Shown: positions 44,691-53,545 of the stretch, piece by piece
Numbering within the stretch: position 1 is the stretch's first letter
Layout of the letters: every line of letters starts with the position of its first letter
DNA from: an uncultured Candidatus Saccharibacteria bacterium
GTDB lineage: Bacteria; Patescibacteriota; Saccharimonadia; Saccharimonadales; Saccharimonadaceae
DNA: 60,049 nt
Direction: 5' to 3'
Assembly: GCA_949480205.1 (NCBI GenBank)
Contig: CASXXK010000003.1
Location: 1 to 60,049, forward strand
Notes under the pieces: model-generated
Databases searched by the model: none
What the model was told of the DNA's origin: nothing
Seen by the model: only the letters and a program-made list of their open reading frames with translations
Position numbers and translations under genes: made by a program

Positions 44691-45338
44691 ATGCACGAAA
44701 GCTGGAAACCTTTTCTCGAAGCCGAGTTCGCCAAACCGTATTTCGTCGAACTCAGTAAGTTCCTCCATTCGGCTTACGAAACGCAAAGGGTTTTTCCAGC
44801 TAAGCCGCAAGTTTTCCGCGCCTTTACCACTGACCTCAATCAGGTGAAAGTAGTGATTTTGGGACAAGATCCTTACCATACGCCCGGTGCAGCACATGGT
44901 TTGGCCTTCTCGGTGCCAAATTCTCAGTCCATCCCGCCATCGCTCATCAATATTTATAAAGAAATCGACAGTGAATATGGTCAGCATGCCAATCCAACAG
45001 GGAATTTAACACCATGGCAACAACAAGGCATACTTTTGTTGAATAATGTCTTGACGGTGGAGGCGCATAAAGCTGGCTCTCATCGCGGCAAGGGTTGGGA
45101 AATTTTCACCGAGGCAACGGTGCGCTATCTCAATGAAAAATGCGACCATTTGGTTTTTATCCTTTGGGGTCGCGACGCTCGTAGTAAGAAACCCTTAATC
45201 GATACAAATAAACATCTTATTCTAGAGTCGGCGCATCCTTCGCCGCTCTCGGCACACAGTGGTTTCTTTGGTAACGGACACTTCCGCAAGGCTAATGATT
45301 TTCTCAAAGAGCATGGCCTAACGGAAATCACGTGGTAA
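44691..45338 (+). CDS. ung: Uracil-DNA glycosylase
   Basis: Removes uracil from DNA. The 215 residues contain VVILGQDPYHTPGAAHGLAFSVP with the catalytic Asp60, IPPSLINIYKEI, LLLNNVLTVEAHKAGSH and HPSPLSAHSGFFG, all diagnostic of family 1 UNG. It starts 9 nt after the preceding gene. Hairpins at 45337 and 45377 end the unit. Confidence 0.97.
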   Translation: MHESWKPFLEAEFAKPYFVELSKFLHSAYETQRVFPAKPQVFRAFTTDLNQVKVVILGQDPYHTPGAAHGLAFSVPNSQSIPPSLINIYKEIDSEYGQHANPTGNLTPWQQQGILLLNNVLTVEAHKAGSHRGKGWEIFTEATVRYLNEKCDHLVFILWGRDARSKKPLIDTNKHLILESAHPSPLSAHSGFFGNGHFRKANDFLKEHGLTEITW

Positions 45339-45376
45339 GTGTTGTATTTTTCACAACACTTATGCTAAAAACTAAT

Positions 45377-45405
45377 CCTCTAGCGGTTGCAGCTAGAGGA
45401 TTTTT
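45377..45405 (+). terminator. Terminator after ung
   Basis: CCTCTAGC, loop GGTTGCA, GCTAGAGG, then ATTTTTG. A further hairpin, AAGTGTTGT/ACAACACTT at 45337-45361, overlaps the ung stop. Confidence 0.85.
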
Positions 45406-45516
45406 GTACCATAAAAACACTAATTTTGACGTTTTATCACGCTTGTGATTGTAAAATTCAGCAAAATTTTGTTATACTCGCGCCAATATTAAAAATTTCA
45501 TGCAAATTGGAGGAAA

Positions 45517-47607
45517 ATGCGCAGAATTTTACAAATTATTTTAACAATCACTTTTGGCATTGGCAGTTGCTTCGTTGGGCTACCTACTCAAGTTGTTGTA
45601 GCATCTGGCTGTGATGACGTGCAGTTTATTTTTGCTCGTGGTTCAGGCGAAAGTTTGAATGATAGTAGTTATCAAAGCTGGCGCAGTGCAATTGAAGAAC
45701 AGCTGGCATCAAGTGCCCTCAAGTATAATTTTTATGAACTTGGGAGCCAACCGCAGGGTGGAGCTCAATATCCGGCTGTAGCCGTGGCTGGATCGCTGAG
45801 CGGATTTGGCAATTTGCTGGGCGCGTTTATTAGTGCCGGGCATAGTTTTGAATTTGGCAAGTCAGTTTTGGTTGGTCGCAACGAGCTCAAAGCCTATCTA
45901 CACAAGACTACGACAGTTTGCCCGAGCACCAAATTTGTTTTGGGTGGATACTCCCAGGGTGCCATGGTAATTTCCGGTGCACTTGACGAAATTGATGCGT
46001 CAAAGATTATCTACATTGCGACTTTTGGCGATCCCAAAATTTATCTTCCCGAGGGCGCTGGCAATCGCCCCGATGCTTGTCGAGGCAAAAATCTCTCTAA
46101 TTATCGTGCCTATGTCCCCGATTGCCATACCTACGAGGGAGTACTTGGTAGTTATCAACCTTATCAATCAGCCGAGTATATAGACAAACTTGGTACTTGG
46201 TGTAATGGTCAAGATATTATGTGTAGCTCTGGCATGAGCATCGGTGACCATACTGCCTACTCTAGCTCGGGTCTCTACCGTAGCGCTGCTAGTGTTATCA
46301 CCTATAAACTGCGCCAGATCTTTGCCATTAAGTTTCCTAACCAGAGTATCCCCGACATTTCGCCTGCCTTAGTGCCACATGATATGGTCATTATGCTACA
46401 TGGCGGTGGCGGAATGGAGGGGCTAACTTTGGCAAAGTATAAAGCGGCCGCTCAACGTCTAGCAAATCAAACTTACAGCTTGGGCGGCCGGGTGGCCTTA
46501 TATGTTTACGGCGATAATAGCAAATGGGCCTCGCGCCAACTTTGCGACTTCTCTTGTACAGCCGAAGAATTCAACCAGCAGCTAGCGCGAATCACGCATC
46601 AGCTGTCTGCGGTTGACTATTATAATTCCGCTTTGTCTAGTCTCTACCGTTCTATGTCAGAGCTAGATTGGCAAATCGGCGCTACCAAATCGGCAGTTTT
46701 GCTAACTGATCAGCCATATTCGCAGGTCGATTACGACGGGCGTACGGTGGCAGAAGTTGCTGCACTTAGTCTTAGTATTGATCCGGTTAATATTTATGCA
46801 CTAACAAATCGACATAATCTTGAGGCGGTACAGCCACTTACTCAAGCTACCAACGGCAAGGCTTACGATATTGAGGATGCGACAATAGCTATCACCGAAA
46901 TTACTGGCCGCCCAGTGGCGAGTTTGTCGCTGGAATCTTACGAAGGTATAGTTGGCGAGGAAATAGTTTTTGACGCTAGCAACAATCTCGGTCAGGAAAT
47001 CGTGCACTATGATCGGGATCTCGACGCTGACGGTGTTTTCGAAATTCAGGATGGAAATTCCCAGGTGCGCAAGACATAATCATCGCCGATTTCTGGATAT
47101 ATCCAAGTACGTATTACTGACCGCCAAGGATATAGTAGTACGATGTCGGCCAGCCTCAAGATAACAGTTACAGCACCTACGCCGCCCGAAATTTCTGATT
47201 TGCAGATTACACAGGAGACCGCTACATCTTATCGCATAGATTTTACTACCGATGCCGAGAAAATCTTGGTCGCAATAGATGATACTCCTATGGGGCAAAC
47301 TCGTACTACTATGCAAAAATACCTCATTATCGAGGATGTTACTAGCCAGATCGCCGTGCGTCTTATCCCGTACTCTAGTCGTACGGGCCGTGGTGTGGCG
47401 ACTATAGTCAAACTTGGCCAAGCCCCAGAAGTATCTAGTGATCCAGAATTGCCAGACGAAGCTGATCCTACGCCAGGAAATCAAGATGGTGATAATGTTG
47501 TGTCAAACTCTCGCCCTACGCCAGGCGTTATCAAACGACCAGCGCAAACCTCTAGCCCGTCCATATTTATTCCCAAAGCCCCTAATACCGGTGTCAAACC
47601 TAATTAG
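45517..47607 (+). pseudogene. Cutinase-like exported protein interrupted by an in-frame TAA
   Basis: One frame of 697 codons with a single stop (TAA, 47077-47079). It has a signal peptide, a cutinase-like hydrolase domain (FARGSGES, nucleophile elbow GGYSQG with Ser146, conserved Asp/His region GDHTAY), a von-Willebrand-like region (DMVIMLHGGG, KSAVLLTDQPYSQ) and a PKD-type domain. The stop falls where PKD domains have Thr-Tyr-Ser-Ser-Pro: the frame reads QVRKT-stop-SSPISGYIQVRITDRQG, so TAT to TAA is likely. The end, PKAPNTGVKPN, holds a sorting-like motif but no membrane helix. The 520-residue product may still be secreted and active. Confidence 0.75.
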
Positions 47608-47789
47608 CCGTGCGAACTTAAATGCCAGTGGTCGCCATACTCGCATTTATATACGCCTAGTTTGGGCGCGCCATAATCATGTTCTGCAACCAAGGCAGCC
47701 GCCTCGGCTTCCTCGCGGGTGGCATAGCATACCTTTTGTTGTTCGCCCACCCAGCACTTTTTGGGAATTTTAGCAGAAATTGTCCTCAT
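47604..47789 (-). CDS. Small protein, unknown (61 aa)
   Basis: Starts MRTISAKIPKKCWVG and ends YKCEYGDHWHLSSHG; two Cys and several His could bind a metal. Unrecognised. The stop overlaps the cutinase-like gene end. On the minus strand TTGACT (47819-47824), 17 bp, TATAAT (47796-47801), then 6 nt to the ATG, a strong case for a real leaderless gene. Confidence 0.7.
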   Translation of the reverse strand: MRTISAKIPKKCWVGEQQKVCYATREEAEAAALVAEHDYGAPKLGVYKCEYGDHWHLSSHG

Positions 47790-47795
47790 CCTTCC

Positions 47796-47824
47796 ATTAT
47801 AGCACACATTACGAGAAAAGTCAA
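47796..47824 (-). promoter_or_regulatory. Promoter of the 61-aa gene
   Basis: TTGACT, 17 bp ending TGTGC, TATAAT. An inverted repeat ACGAGAA/TTCTCGT surrounds the -35. It is nearly the same as promoters at 28389-28417 and 55886-55914. Confidence 0.75.
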
Positions 47825-47883
47825 TAGTTCTCGTGCTAAATCTTCTGTGTTATACTAAACATAAGTGTTAATTAGGTGGGAAG

Positions 47884-49473
47884 GTGAGTAAACTTGCTAA
47901 ATATCTGAATCGGCATATTGTTGGCAATGTTTTTGAGCGCCCGTCCATCCTGCAGGCTTATAATTCCGACCGTTCAGTATTACAATATACTCCACGTTTT
48001 GTTGCTTTTCCTGAAACGGCTGACGACGTACGTCGCCTGGTACGATTTGCTAATCAATTAGCCATGCGCAATTTTCGTTTACCGATTACCGTGCGTGGCA
48101 CGGGGCTTGATAAGACTGGCGCCGCTATCGGCGATGGTATGCTGATTTCTACAAGGCGCTTAGACAAAATCGAGGAAATTGACGTGCATGGGCGCTTAGC
48201 GCGTGTGCAGCCTGGTATTACGCTCGGTTGTCTTAATACTGCGCTTAATTTGCATGGCCTAACTTTGCCCATCGGCGCAGACCCACGCGTTACGATTGGT
48301 GGACTAATCGCTAATTGTCCGAATGATGATCTGGCCAGCCGTCACGGTGGAATATATCATTATGTCGAACAAGCCGAAGTCGTATTGGCGAGTGGCGATA
48401 TTATCCAGATGCTGCCATATACTATGCGCGCCGTGGAGGCCAAAACCCAGACTACTTCTGCTGAGGGGGTATTGTATCGACGAATTGAACAACTGTTGGA
48501 CCAGCATGGTGACACGGTGACCGAGCGGACCATGCGCCCTTTCGATACTGCTGGCTACGCTAATATTACGCGTGTGCGCCAAGGGCGCGCGACCAGCTTA
48601 CTGCCACTGCTTTTTGCGTCTCAGGGAACTTTGGGGATTGTGACAGATGTAATCCTGCGCCTCGAGCTGGCTGCCCCATCCAAACGTAGCATGGTTGCAG
48701 TATTGCGCGATACCAAGGCGCTGTTGCGCGCGTTGGATTTCATCAAAGATCTTGAGCCAGCCATAGTGCGTGTCTACGACATGCGCATTATTGAGCTAGC
48801 GGCAGTTGAAGGTAATCGCCCAGATCTTCTAGAACAAAGTCCAGACGACGGCTGGCTTCTAGAAGTAAGCTTTGATTTTCGCAAAGGTAAGACGGAGCGT
48901 AAGATCCAGCAGTGTCTGGGTGTGCTACCACCGGGAACTTTTGCCGTTGCCGAAGACAAAACGAATAGTGTGGATTTTCGGGAATTTCGTAATGCCTTGC
49001 TCAGCTTCCTTAACTCAACTAGTGATGACGAGCGCATCGCAGCGCTAGACGATGTTTATATTCCAAGTTATAAATTTGCTGATTTTGTGACAGACTTGCA
49101 GGTTTTGGAAGAAACTTTGGGTATTACTTTGCCACTTTTTGGCTCGTTTGCTACATCCAACTATTCCGTACGCCCTAGTATAGATTGCTCGTCGCTAGCC
49201 GGGCGACAGCTCCTGATGAGCTTTTTGCGACAATATTCGCGTCTGGTGGTGAAACATGGCGGTTCGCTTACGGGTGGCAGTCCAGAGGGGCGCGTCAAAT
49301 CCTTACCTGGCGTGCAGGTGCTTCCTGCCAACGAACAGCAATTATATCAGGAAATCAAAACAGCTTTTGACCCGCAAAACATTCTTAATCCGGGCGTCAA
49401 ACTGAATGTTGATACCAAGGATACGATTCGGCATTTGCGTACCACCGCACGTACGGGATTGATTACGCCGTAG
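47884..49473 (+). CDS. FAD-binding oxidoreductase (GlcD/FAD_binding_4 type)
   Basis: 529 residues: YTPRFVAFPETADDVRRLVRFANQ and PITVRGTGLDKTGAAIGDGMLISTRRL form the PCMH-type FAD-binding domain, and the C-terminal part ends with FDPQNILNPGVKL, the GlcD/lactate-dehydrogenase ending. It likely oxidises a 2-hydroxy acid or similar; the substrate is unknown. The start is GTG after GGGAAG. The upstream -10 TATACT gives a leader of about 25 nt. Confidence 0.88.
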   Translation: MSKLAKYLNRHIVGNVFERPSILQAYNSDRSVLQYTPRFVAFPETADDVRRLVRFANQLAMRNFRLPITVRGTGLDKTGAAIGDGMLISTRRLDKIEEIDVHGRLARVQPGITLGCLNTALNLHGLTLPIGADPRVTIGGLIANCPNDDLASRHGGIYHYVEQAEVVLASGDIIQMLPYTMRAVEAKTQTTSAEGVLYRRIEQLLDQHGDTVTERTMRPFDTAGYANITRVRQGRATSLLPLLFASQGTLGIVTDVILRLELAAPSKRSMVAVLRDTKALLRALDFIKDLEPAIVRVYDMRIIELAAVEGNRPDLLEQSPDDGWLLEVSFDFRKGKTERKIQQCLGVLPPGTFAVAEDKTNSVDFREFRNALLSFLNSTSDDERIAALDDVYIPSYKFADFVTDLQVLEETLGITLPLFGSFATSNYSVRPSIDCSSLAGRQLLMSFLRQYSRLVVKHGGSLTGGSPEGRVKSLPGVQVLPANEQQLYQEIKTAFDPQNILNPGVKLNVDTKDTIRHLRTTARTGLITP

Positions 49474-49505
49474 CGTATCTCTGTTTTCTGTGCTATACTA
49501 TCAGT

Positions 49506-50846
49506 ATGAAGACTACAACAAAGAACTTATCTGATACCAAGGTGGAAGTCAAGGTTGTGCTGGACAGCTCCGACCTCAAGATTGCTCGCGAGAAAGCTGT
49601 GGCTAATCTTGCTAAAGAAGTTAAATTGCAAGGTTTCCGCAAGGGCAAAGCTCCAGCCTCAATGGTGGAGAAGAGCCTTTCGTCTAACGATATCGCCAGC
49701 GAGACGATTGATATTGCCGTGCGCACCACGATGCCAGCAGCTTTTGACCAAGCCAAATTGATGCCACTCGCTATTGAAAAAGTAGACGTTACTAAATACG
49801 TTCCTGACGAAAGCGCCGAATACACGGCTAAAGCCGATATTCTGCCAGAAATTAAGCTCGGTGACTACAAGAAACTTAAGGCCAAAATGGACAAAATTGA
49901 GGCTTCCGCGGCAGACGTGCAAGAAATTGTTGATAATATTATCGATGCTTATGCTGAGAAAAAGGTTGCCAAGAAGGCTGCCGAAAACGGCGACGAAGTC
50001 ATCATTGATTTTGTTGGCAAACGTGACGGCGTTGAATTTGCTGGTGGCAGCGCCAAAGATCATCATCTAGTACTCGGCTCAGGCCAATTTATCCCTGGAT
50101 TTGAAGAGGGAATCATCGGTCACGCAGCAGGTGACAAGTTCGATCTCGAAGTGACTTTCCCCAAAGAATATCCAGAGAAAACCCTTGCTGGCCAGAAGGC
50201 TGTGTTTGAGACTTTGGTGAAGCAAGTCAACGAAGTGGTCAAGCCTAAAGAAGACGACGAGCTAGCCAAGAAATGCGGTAATTTCAAAAATATGGATGAG
50301 CTACGGGCCGATATCAAGAAGAATCTTGAAGCACAAAATGCGCACCGAGTTTCCGAAAAATATCGCGACGATTTGGTCAACGAACTAGTCAAAGCTTCCA
50401 AAGTTTCTGCTCCAGAGGTCTTGATTAATGACCAAATGCGGTTTATCCGGAACGACATTAATCAAAATGCCGCCAGCCACGGCATGACTTTTGAGCAATA
50501 CCTAGAGCGTACCGGTCAAAGTCAAGAAGACTGGGAGAAACAAGCCAAAGAATTAGCCGAAGCGCGAGTTAAGGCTTCGTTGGTGCTGCAGATTTTGGCG
50601 CGTGACGAAAAAATCGAAGCTAGCGAAGAAGAAGTTGACGCCAAAATTGCCGAACTCAAAGATGTCTACCAGAAGTCCAAGGAAGCTCTGGCCAACCTCA
50701 AGAAACCAGAAGTGCGCCAGGACATCAAAAATCGTATGACGATTGATAAGACTTTGGATTTCTTGGTTGCCGCCAACCAGCCCAAAGCGGAAAAACCAGC
50801 CAAAACCGAGAAAAAACCTGCTGCGAAGAAGACTACTAAGAAATAG
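49506..50846 (+). CDS. tig: Trigger factor (ribosome-associated chaperone, peptidyl-prolyl isomerase)
   Basis: Binds nascent chains at the ribosome exit. The 446 residues comprise the ribosome-binding domain with the signature GFRKGKAPASMV, an FKBP-type isomerase domain (GDEVIIDFVGKRDG, LGSGQFIPGFEEGIIG, FPKEYPEKTLAG), the helical C-terminal chaperone domain, and a Lys/Ala/Thr-rich tail. TATACT (49494-49499) ends 6 nt before the ATG: leaderless. A clear terminator follows at 50861-50890. Confidence 0.97.
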   Translation: MKTTTKNLSDTKVEVKVVLDSSDLKIAREKAVANLAKEVKLQGFRKGKAPASMVEKSLSSNDIASETIDIAVRTTMPAAFDQAKLMPLAIEKVDVTKYVPDESAEYTAKADILPEIKLGDYKKLKAKMDKIEASAADVQEIVDNIIDAYAEKKVAKKAAENGDEVIIDFVGKRDGVEFAGGSAKDHHLVLGSGQFIPGFEEGIIGHAAGDKFDLEVTFPKEYPEKTLAGQKAVFETLVKQVNEVVKPKEDDELAKKCGNFKNMDELRADIKKNLEAQNAHRVSEKYRDDLVNELVKASKVSAPEVLINDQMRFIRNDINQNAASHGMTFEQYLERTGQSQEDWEKQAKELAEARVKASLVLQILARDEKIEASEEEVDAKIAELKDVYQKSKEALANLKKPEVRQDIKNRMTIDKTLDFLVAANQPKAEKPAKTEKKPAAKKTTKK

Positions 50847-50860
50847 TTATTCTCAATGAC

Positions 50861-50890
50861 AAAAGGAGCCCTTTGGAAGGCTCCTTTTTG
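50861..50890 (+). terminator. Terminator after trigger factor
   Basis: AAAAGGAGCC, loop, GGCTCCTTTTT. Also usable from the convergent gene at 50913. Confidence 0.9.
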
Positions 50891-50912
50891 GTGGCGTAAT
50901 TCTCAACGCAAG

Positions 50913-51677
50913 CTATTCGGTAAAGTTAATGTCAACACCTAATGCTTTTGCAATCTCCGTCATGGTTTTTAGCTCTTCCGCTTCGCCAGATGCAACATAA
51001 TGCAGAAGCCCCAGACTATCGGCGCTCGCCTGCGCACGTTTTAAGGCGTGGCATAAATTTTCCTGCTCGACTACTATAGCTTTTTGGTTGAGCTCCGCCA
51101 AAATATTCTGAGGCGGTTTTTTCATGGAAGCTATCAGGTCATGCATTTCCCGCACCGAGACCATTGGTGACAGATCGTCATGCTCTACATCAAATTGCAC
51201 AATATACGGCACACAGCGAATGCGTCGTAAAAGATACTGCAACTGATCGTACTTGTCCCGGTTGAAGAACGTGCATTTTTCCGTGATACTGCGTGGTGGA
51301 CGTCGGCGCGTTCGGACAGCACGCGGGAAACTCTCCCCGGCCACTGCAAGATAACGACGTTGCATATCGGGCGTGATCGCATCATACATCCACTTCATCG
51401 GGTATTTCAAGATTCGATCAATCCGTTTTTGTAGGTAATGCAATTCGTTAATATCTGTCGCAGCCTTCTCGCTACTGATACTGATGGTAGAGTAGGCCAA
51501 AGCAACCAAGAAGTCCCACGGCCGCTCCTCTGCATTAAAATTATCATCAGTCAGCAATCCGCGGATTTTACCCGGAGTTTTGAGCTCCGGGTAAATACTG
51601 TCTAAGGTTGACATTTCTTTGACAATTGCCAGCAGTCCTTGTTTACTTGTTTCTTCATTTAATTTCGTGAATAACAT
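50913..51677 (-). CDS. Hypothetical protein (254 aa)
   Basis: Unrecognised, mainly helical and soluble. The middle has a basic stretch (RAVRTRRRPPRS) and the C terminus resembles a phosphopantetheine- or HTH-like helix set (EELKTMTEIAKALGVDI). Start after AGGAGG; a GTG one codon upstream is possible. Promoter on the minus strand: TTGACA (51778-51783), 17 bp, TAAAAT (51755-51760). Confidence 0.6.
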   Translation of the reverse strand: MLFTKLNEETSKQGLLAIVKEMSTLDSIYPELKTPGKIRGLLTDDNFNAEERPWDFLVALAYSTISISSEKAATDINELHYLQKRIDRILKYPMKWMYDAITPDMQRRYLAVAGESFPRAVRTRRRPPRSITEKCTFFNRDKYDQLQYLLRRIRCVPYIVQFDVEHDDLSPMVSVREMHDLIASMKKPPQNILAELNQKAIVVEQENLCHALKRAQASADSLGLLHYVASGEAEELKTMTEIAKALGVDINFTE

Positions 51678-51805
51678 CACTCGTCCCTCCTTAATCTGTC
51701 CTAGCGTATCAAAATCACACTAATTTTAAGCTGCTAGGAACATTCCTTACCTTCATTTTACCACAGACTACTAATTTTGTCAATAGCATTAATGCTTTTT
51801 ACTAC

Positions 51806-51863
51806 AAAAAGCCACCTCAAATAACGGGGTGGTTTTGTAAAGCACTACTCTCGGAGAGTAGTG
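51806..51863. terminator. Two hairpins between the unknown genes
   Basis: AAAAAGCCACC/GGTGGTTTT (51806-51836) is a two-way terminator. CACTACTCTC-G-GAGAGTAGTG (51843-51863) is a perfect 10-bp stem just after the stop of the gene at 51868. Confidence 0.75.
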
Positions 51864-51867
51864 GATG

Positions 51868-52617
51868 CTATTGTTCCGGCAGAACAGCAGCATCCAAAGA
51901 TTCTTTTAAGGAATGATATTGCGCCATCAACGGACGCAGCTGCGCTACGGTGAAAGTTAGGCGGTTGAGATCCTTCTCTGAAAACTCAAAAATCTGCGTC
52001 GCAAACTCAAGATTGGGATAGTTGCGTATCGTCGGTAGCATGAGTTCTACCCTGACCATGCCGTCATTACTATTCCAGCGATTGACAACTTTGCCGCCCA
52101 GCTCGGTGCACACGATATTAAGCAAGATTTCAAACTGCGGTTTCACTTTGGCAACTTCATCCGTATTCCGCATCTTCGTCGCTTCCTGCTTAGCATTCCT
52201 TTCCGCAGCTTCCTGCCTTTTGCGCTCAATGATCTGCTCTATACGGGCAATTTGCTCGCAAATCTCGTCCAATACTGCCTGGGTATAGAAGCAGATGACG
52301 ATATCCGCCGCCTGTCCCGAAAGCAAAAGTTTACGCTCTCTCTTGTTGCTGTGGCGAGTCCATGCAGCAATACCGAGCATCACGCCAATCGGGGCAGTAA
52401 TAGCAGTTATAAGTACGATTTCTAAATCCTGACGGACAATGCTAATAACGATAAAGAGACACATGACAGTTAAGATCGCACAGATTATGGGCGATACTCT
52501 GTGCGAAGTATATACGACACGACGTTCGTACTCATACCCATTTTCATCAGCGAATTCATCGTATCTTGCCTCCAGTTCTGCCAATTTCGCCATAATCTGA
52601 CTTTTTCTCTTTCTCAT
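51868..52617 (-). CDS. Hypothetical membrane protein with coiled coil (249 aa)
   Basis: Unrecognised. A basic N terminus (MRKRKSQIMAKLAELEARYDEF) is followed by two transmembrane helices (SPIICAILTVMCLFIVISIV and VLITAITAPIGVMLGIAAW), a coiled coil (ICEQIARIEQIIERKRQEAAE) and a soluble C-terminal domain (VCTELGGKVVNRWN...). GGAGG lies before the ATG. A possible leader ORF ends one base before it. Confidence 0.6.
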   Translation of the reverse strand: MRKRKSQIMAKLAELEARYDEFADENGYEYERRVVYTSHRVSPIICAILTVMCLFIVISIVRQDLEIVLITAITAPIGVMLGIAAWTRHSNKRERKLLLSGQAADIVICFYTQAVLDEICEQIARIEQIIERKRQEAAERNAKQEATKMRNTDEVAKVKPQFEILLNIVCTELGGKVVNRWNSNDGMVRVELMLPTIRNYPNLEFATQIFEFSEKDLNRLTFTVAQLRPLMAQYHSLKESLDAAVLPEQ

Positions 52618-52618
52618 A

Positions 52619-52684
52619 TCATTTCCTCCATGTTAAGGTGAATTTAGCGCGTAGGTCCGCTAGCGACCATAGGGGTAACCCCAT
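52619..52684 (-). CDS. Possible leader peptide (21 aa)
   Basis: Begins MGLPLWSLADLRAKF and ends TWRK, with the stop one nucleotide before the next gene's ATG. TGTCAA-complement TTGACA (52714-52719), 17 bp, TACAAT (52691-52696), then 6 nt to this ATG. It contains GGGG-TTA-CCCC and GGTC...GACC hairpins. It may be a coupling or attenuation leader, or a chance ORF. Confidence 0.35.
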   Translation of the reverse strand: MGLPLWSLADLRAKFTLTWRK

Positions 52685-52737
52685 ACCCTCATTGTATCAC
52701 AGATTTGCAATTTTGTCAATAGTTATAATGGTTTCTA

Positions 52738-52949
52738 CATGTCTAATACAGTACTAAGGCAGCGGAGGGGGAAAGCGATATAGCGCTCGCTATTAAGCAA
52801 TGGATTAATAGCACCAGTAAGTTGTATATAAAGAACGTATGCATAAGTTCCATTAGAATAAGCTCTTGATGACCACCAGGCACCACCCGCACCAGCATGC
52901 CAAAAAGCATTACCAGCGCTGAGTAAACCAATCCATCCGCTGCGCACGA
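52738..52949 (-). repeat. Cassette G: complete silent cassette, paired with H
   Basis: From GTG at 52947: VRSGWIGLLSAGNAFWHAGAGGAWWSSRAYSNGTYAYVLYIQ...SERYIAFPLRCLSTVLDM. The 3' core is at 52738-52774. Confidence 0.88.
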
Positions 52950-52974
52950 AATTAACGGATCTCGTGCGCAGCGG
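52937..52974. repeat. Palindromic joint of cassettes G and H
   Basis: CCGCTGCGCACGA, 12-nt spacer AATTAACGGATC, TCGTGCGCAGCGG: perfect 13-bp inverted repeat with the same spacer length as the C/D and I/J joints. Confidence 0.9.
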
Positions 52975-53194
52975 GGCTGTAGCCCCATCCAGGGGTGCTG
53001 TGTCTGGTAATGCTGGTGTCTTATGGATTATGGGTATAAACGGACATTTTTGGTCTTCACGTAGTTACGATAACTCCGACGCGGCTTATGGAATGACCTT
53101 TAATGCAAGTAGCGTAATCCCATCTTATGGCAGTATCTACATTTACCGTTACTACGCTTTCCCCCTCCGCTGCCTTAGTACTGTATTAGACATG
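52962..53194 (+). repeat. Cassette H: complete silent cassette
   Basis: From GTG at 52964: VRSGAVAPSRGAVSGNAGVLW...NGHFWSSRSYDNSDAAYGMTFNASSVIPSYG...YRYYAFPLRCLSTVLDM. Stop TAG at 53195. It ends 62 bp from tRNA-Tyr. Confidence 0.88.
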
Positions 53195-53222
53195 TAGCGA
53201 TAATTAAAAAGGTATAAAATAA

Positions 53223-53253
53223 AATTAACTTGACTTACCGTCAAGTTAATTTT
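53223..53253. terminator. Terminator between cassette H and tRNA-Tyr
   Basis: ATTAACTTGAC, loop TTACC, GTCAAGTTAAT, TTTA. It ends the tRNA-Tyr transcript on the minus strand and also blocks plus-strand reading. Confidence 0.8.
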
Positions 53254-53255
53254 AC

Positions 53256-53340
53256 TGGTGCTGGAAGTAGGACTCGAACCTACGAAGGCCGAAGCCGAGA
53301 GATTTACAGTCTCTTGTCATTGCCACTAGACGATTCCAGC
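53256..53340 (-). tRNA. tRNA-Tyr (anticodon GTA)
   Basis: On the minus strand acceptor GCTGGAA pairs with TTCCAGC, then A and CCA. The anticodon stem AGAGA/TCTCT encloses CTGTAAA with GTA. The long variable arm and T-arm GTAGGTTCGAGTCCTAC give 85 nt, a class II tRNA. It is a GUN tRNA and so a substrate for the Tgt encoded at 26 kb. Confidence 0.95.
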
Positions 53341-53401
53341 AATGTTTTCATTGTAGCAAAGGTTGCAGTTTTTGGCAAGGTTTGATAAACTAATGGTAGT
53401 T

Positions 53402-53477
53402 GCCGTGTTAGCTCAGTTGGTAGAGCAGCCGCCTTGTAAGCGGCAGGTCGTCAGTTCAAGTCTGACACACGGCTCCA
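53402..53477 (+). tRNA. tRNA-Thr (anticodon TGT)
   Basis: Acceptor GCCGTGT pairs with ACACGGC, then T and encoded CCA. The anticodon stem GCCGC/GCGGC encloses CTTGTAA with TGT, and the T-arm reads GTCAGTTCAAGTCTGAC. 76 nt. It lies divergent from tRNA-Tyr. Confidence 0.96.
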
Positions 53478-53487
53478 CGAGAAGAGC

Positions 53488-53510
53488 GCAAGCAAAAAGC
53501 TTGCTTTTTT
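53488..53510 (+). terminator. Terminator after tRNA-Thr
   Basis: GCAAGC, AAAAA, GCTTGC, TTTTTT. Confidence 0.9.
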
Positions 53511-53545
53511 GATTATGTTCGACGAGTGGAGCGTGGCCGAAGGTT

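Noticed and set aside
45337-45361. Main terminator of ung
   Set aside because: The hairpin overlaps the stop codon and has no T-run after it; the stem at 45377-45399 with a following T-run is the better terminator.
47077-47079. Recoded stop codon
   Set aside because: TAA and TGA are used as normal stops throughout the window, including ATGA overlaps, so code reassignment does not explain the TAA in the cutinase-like gene.
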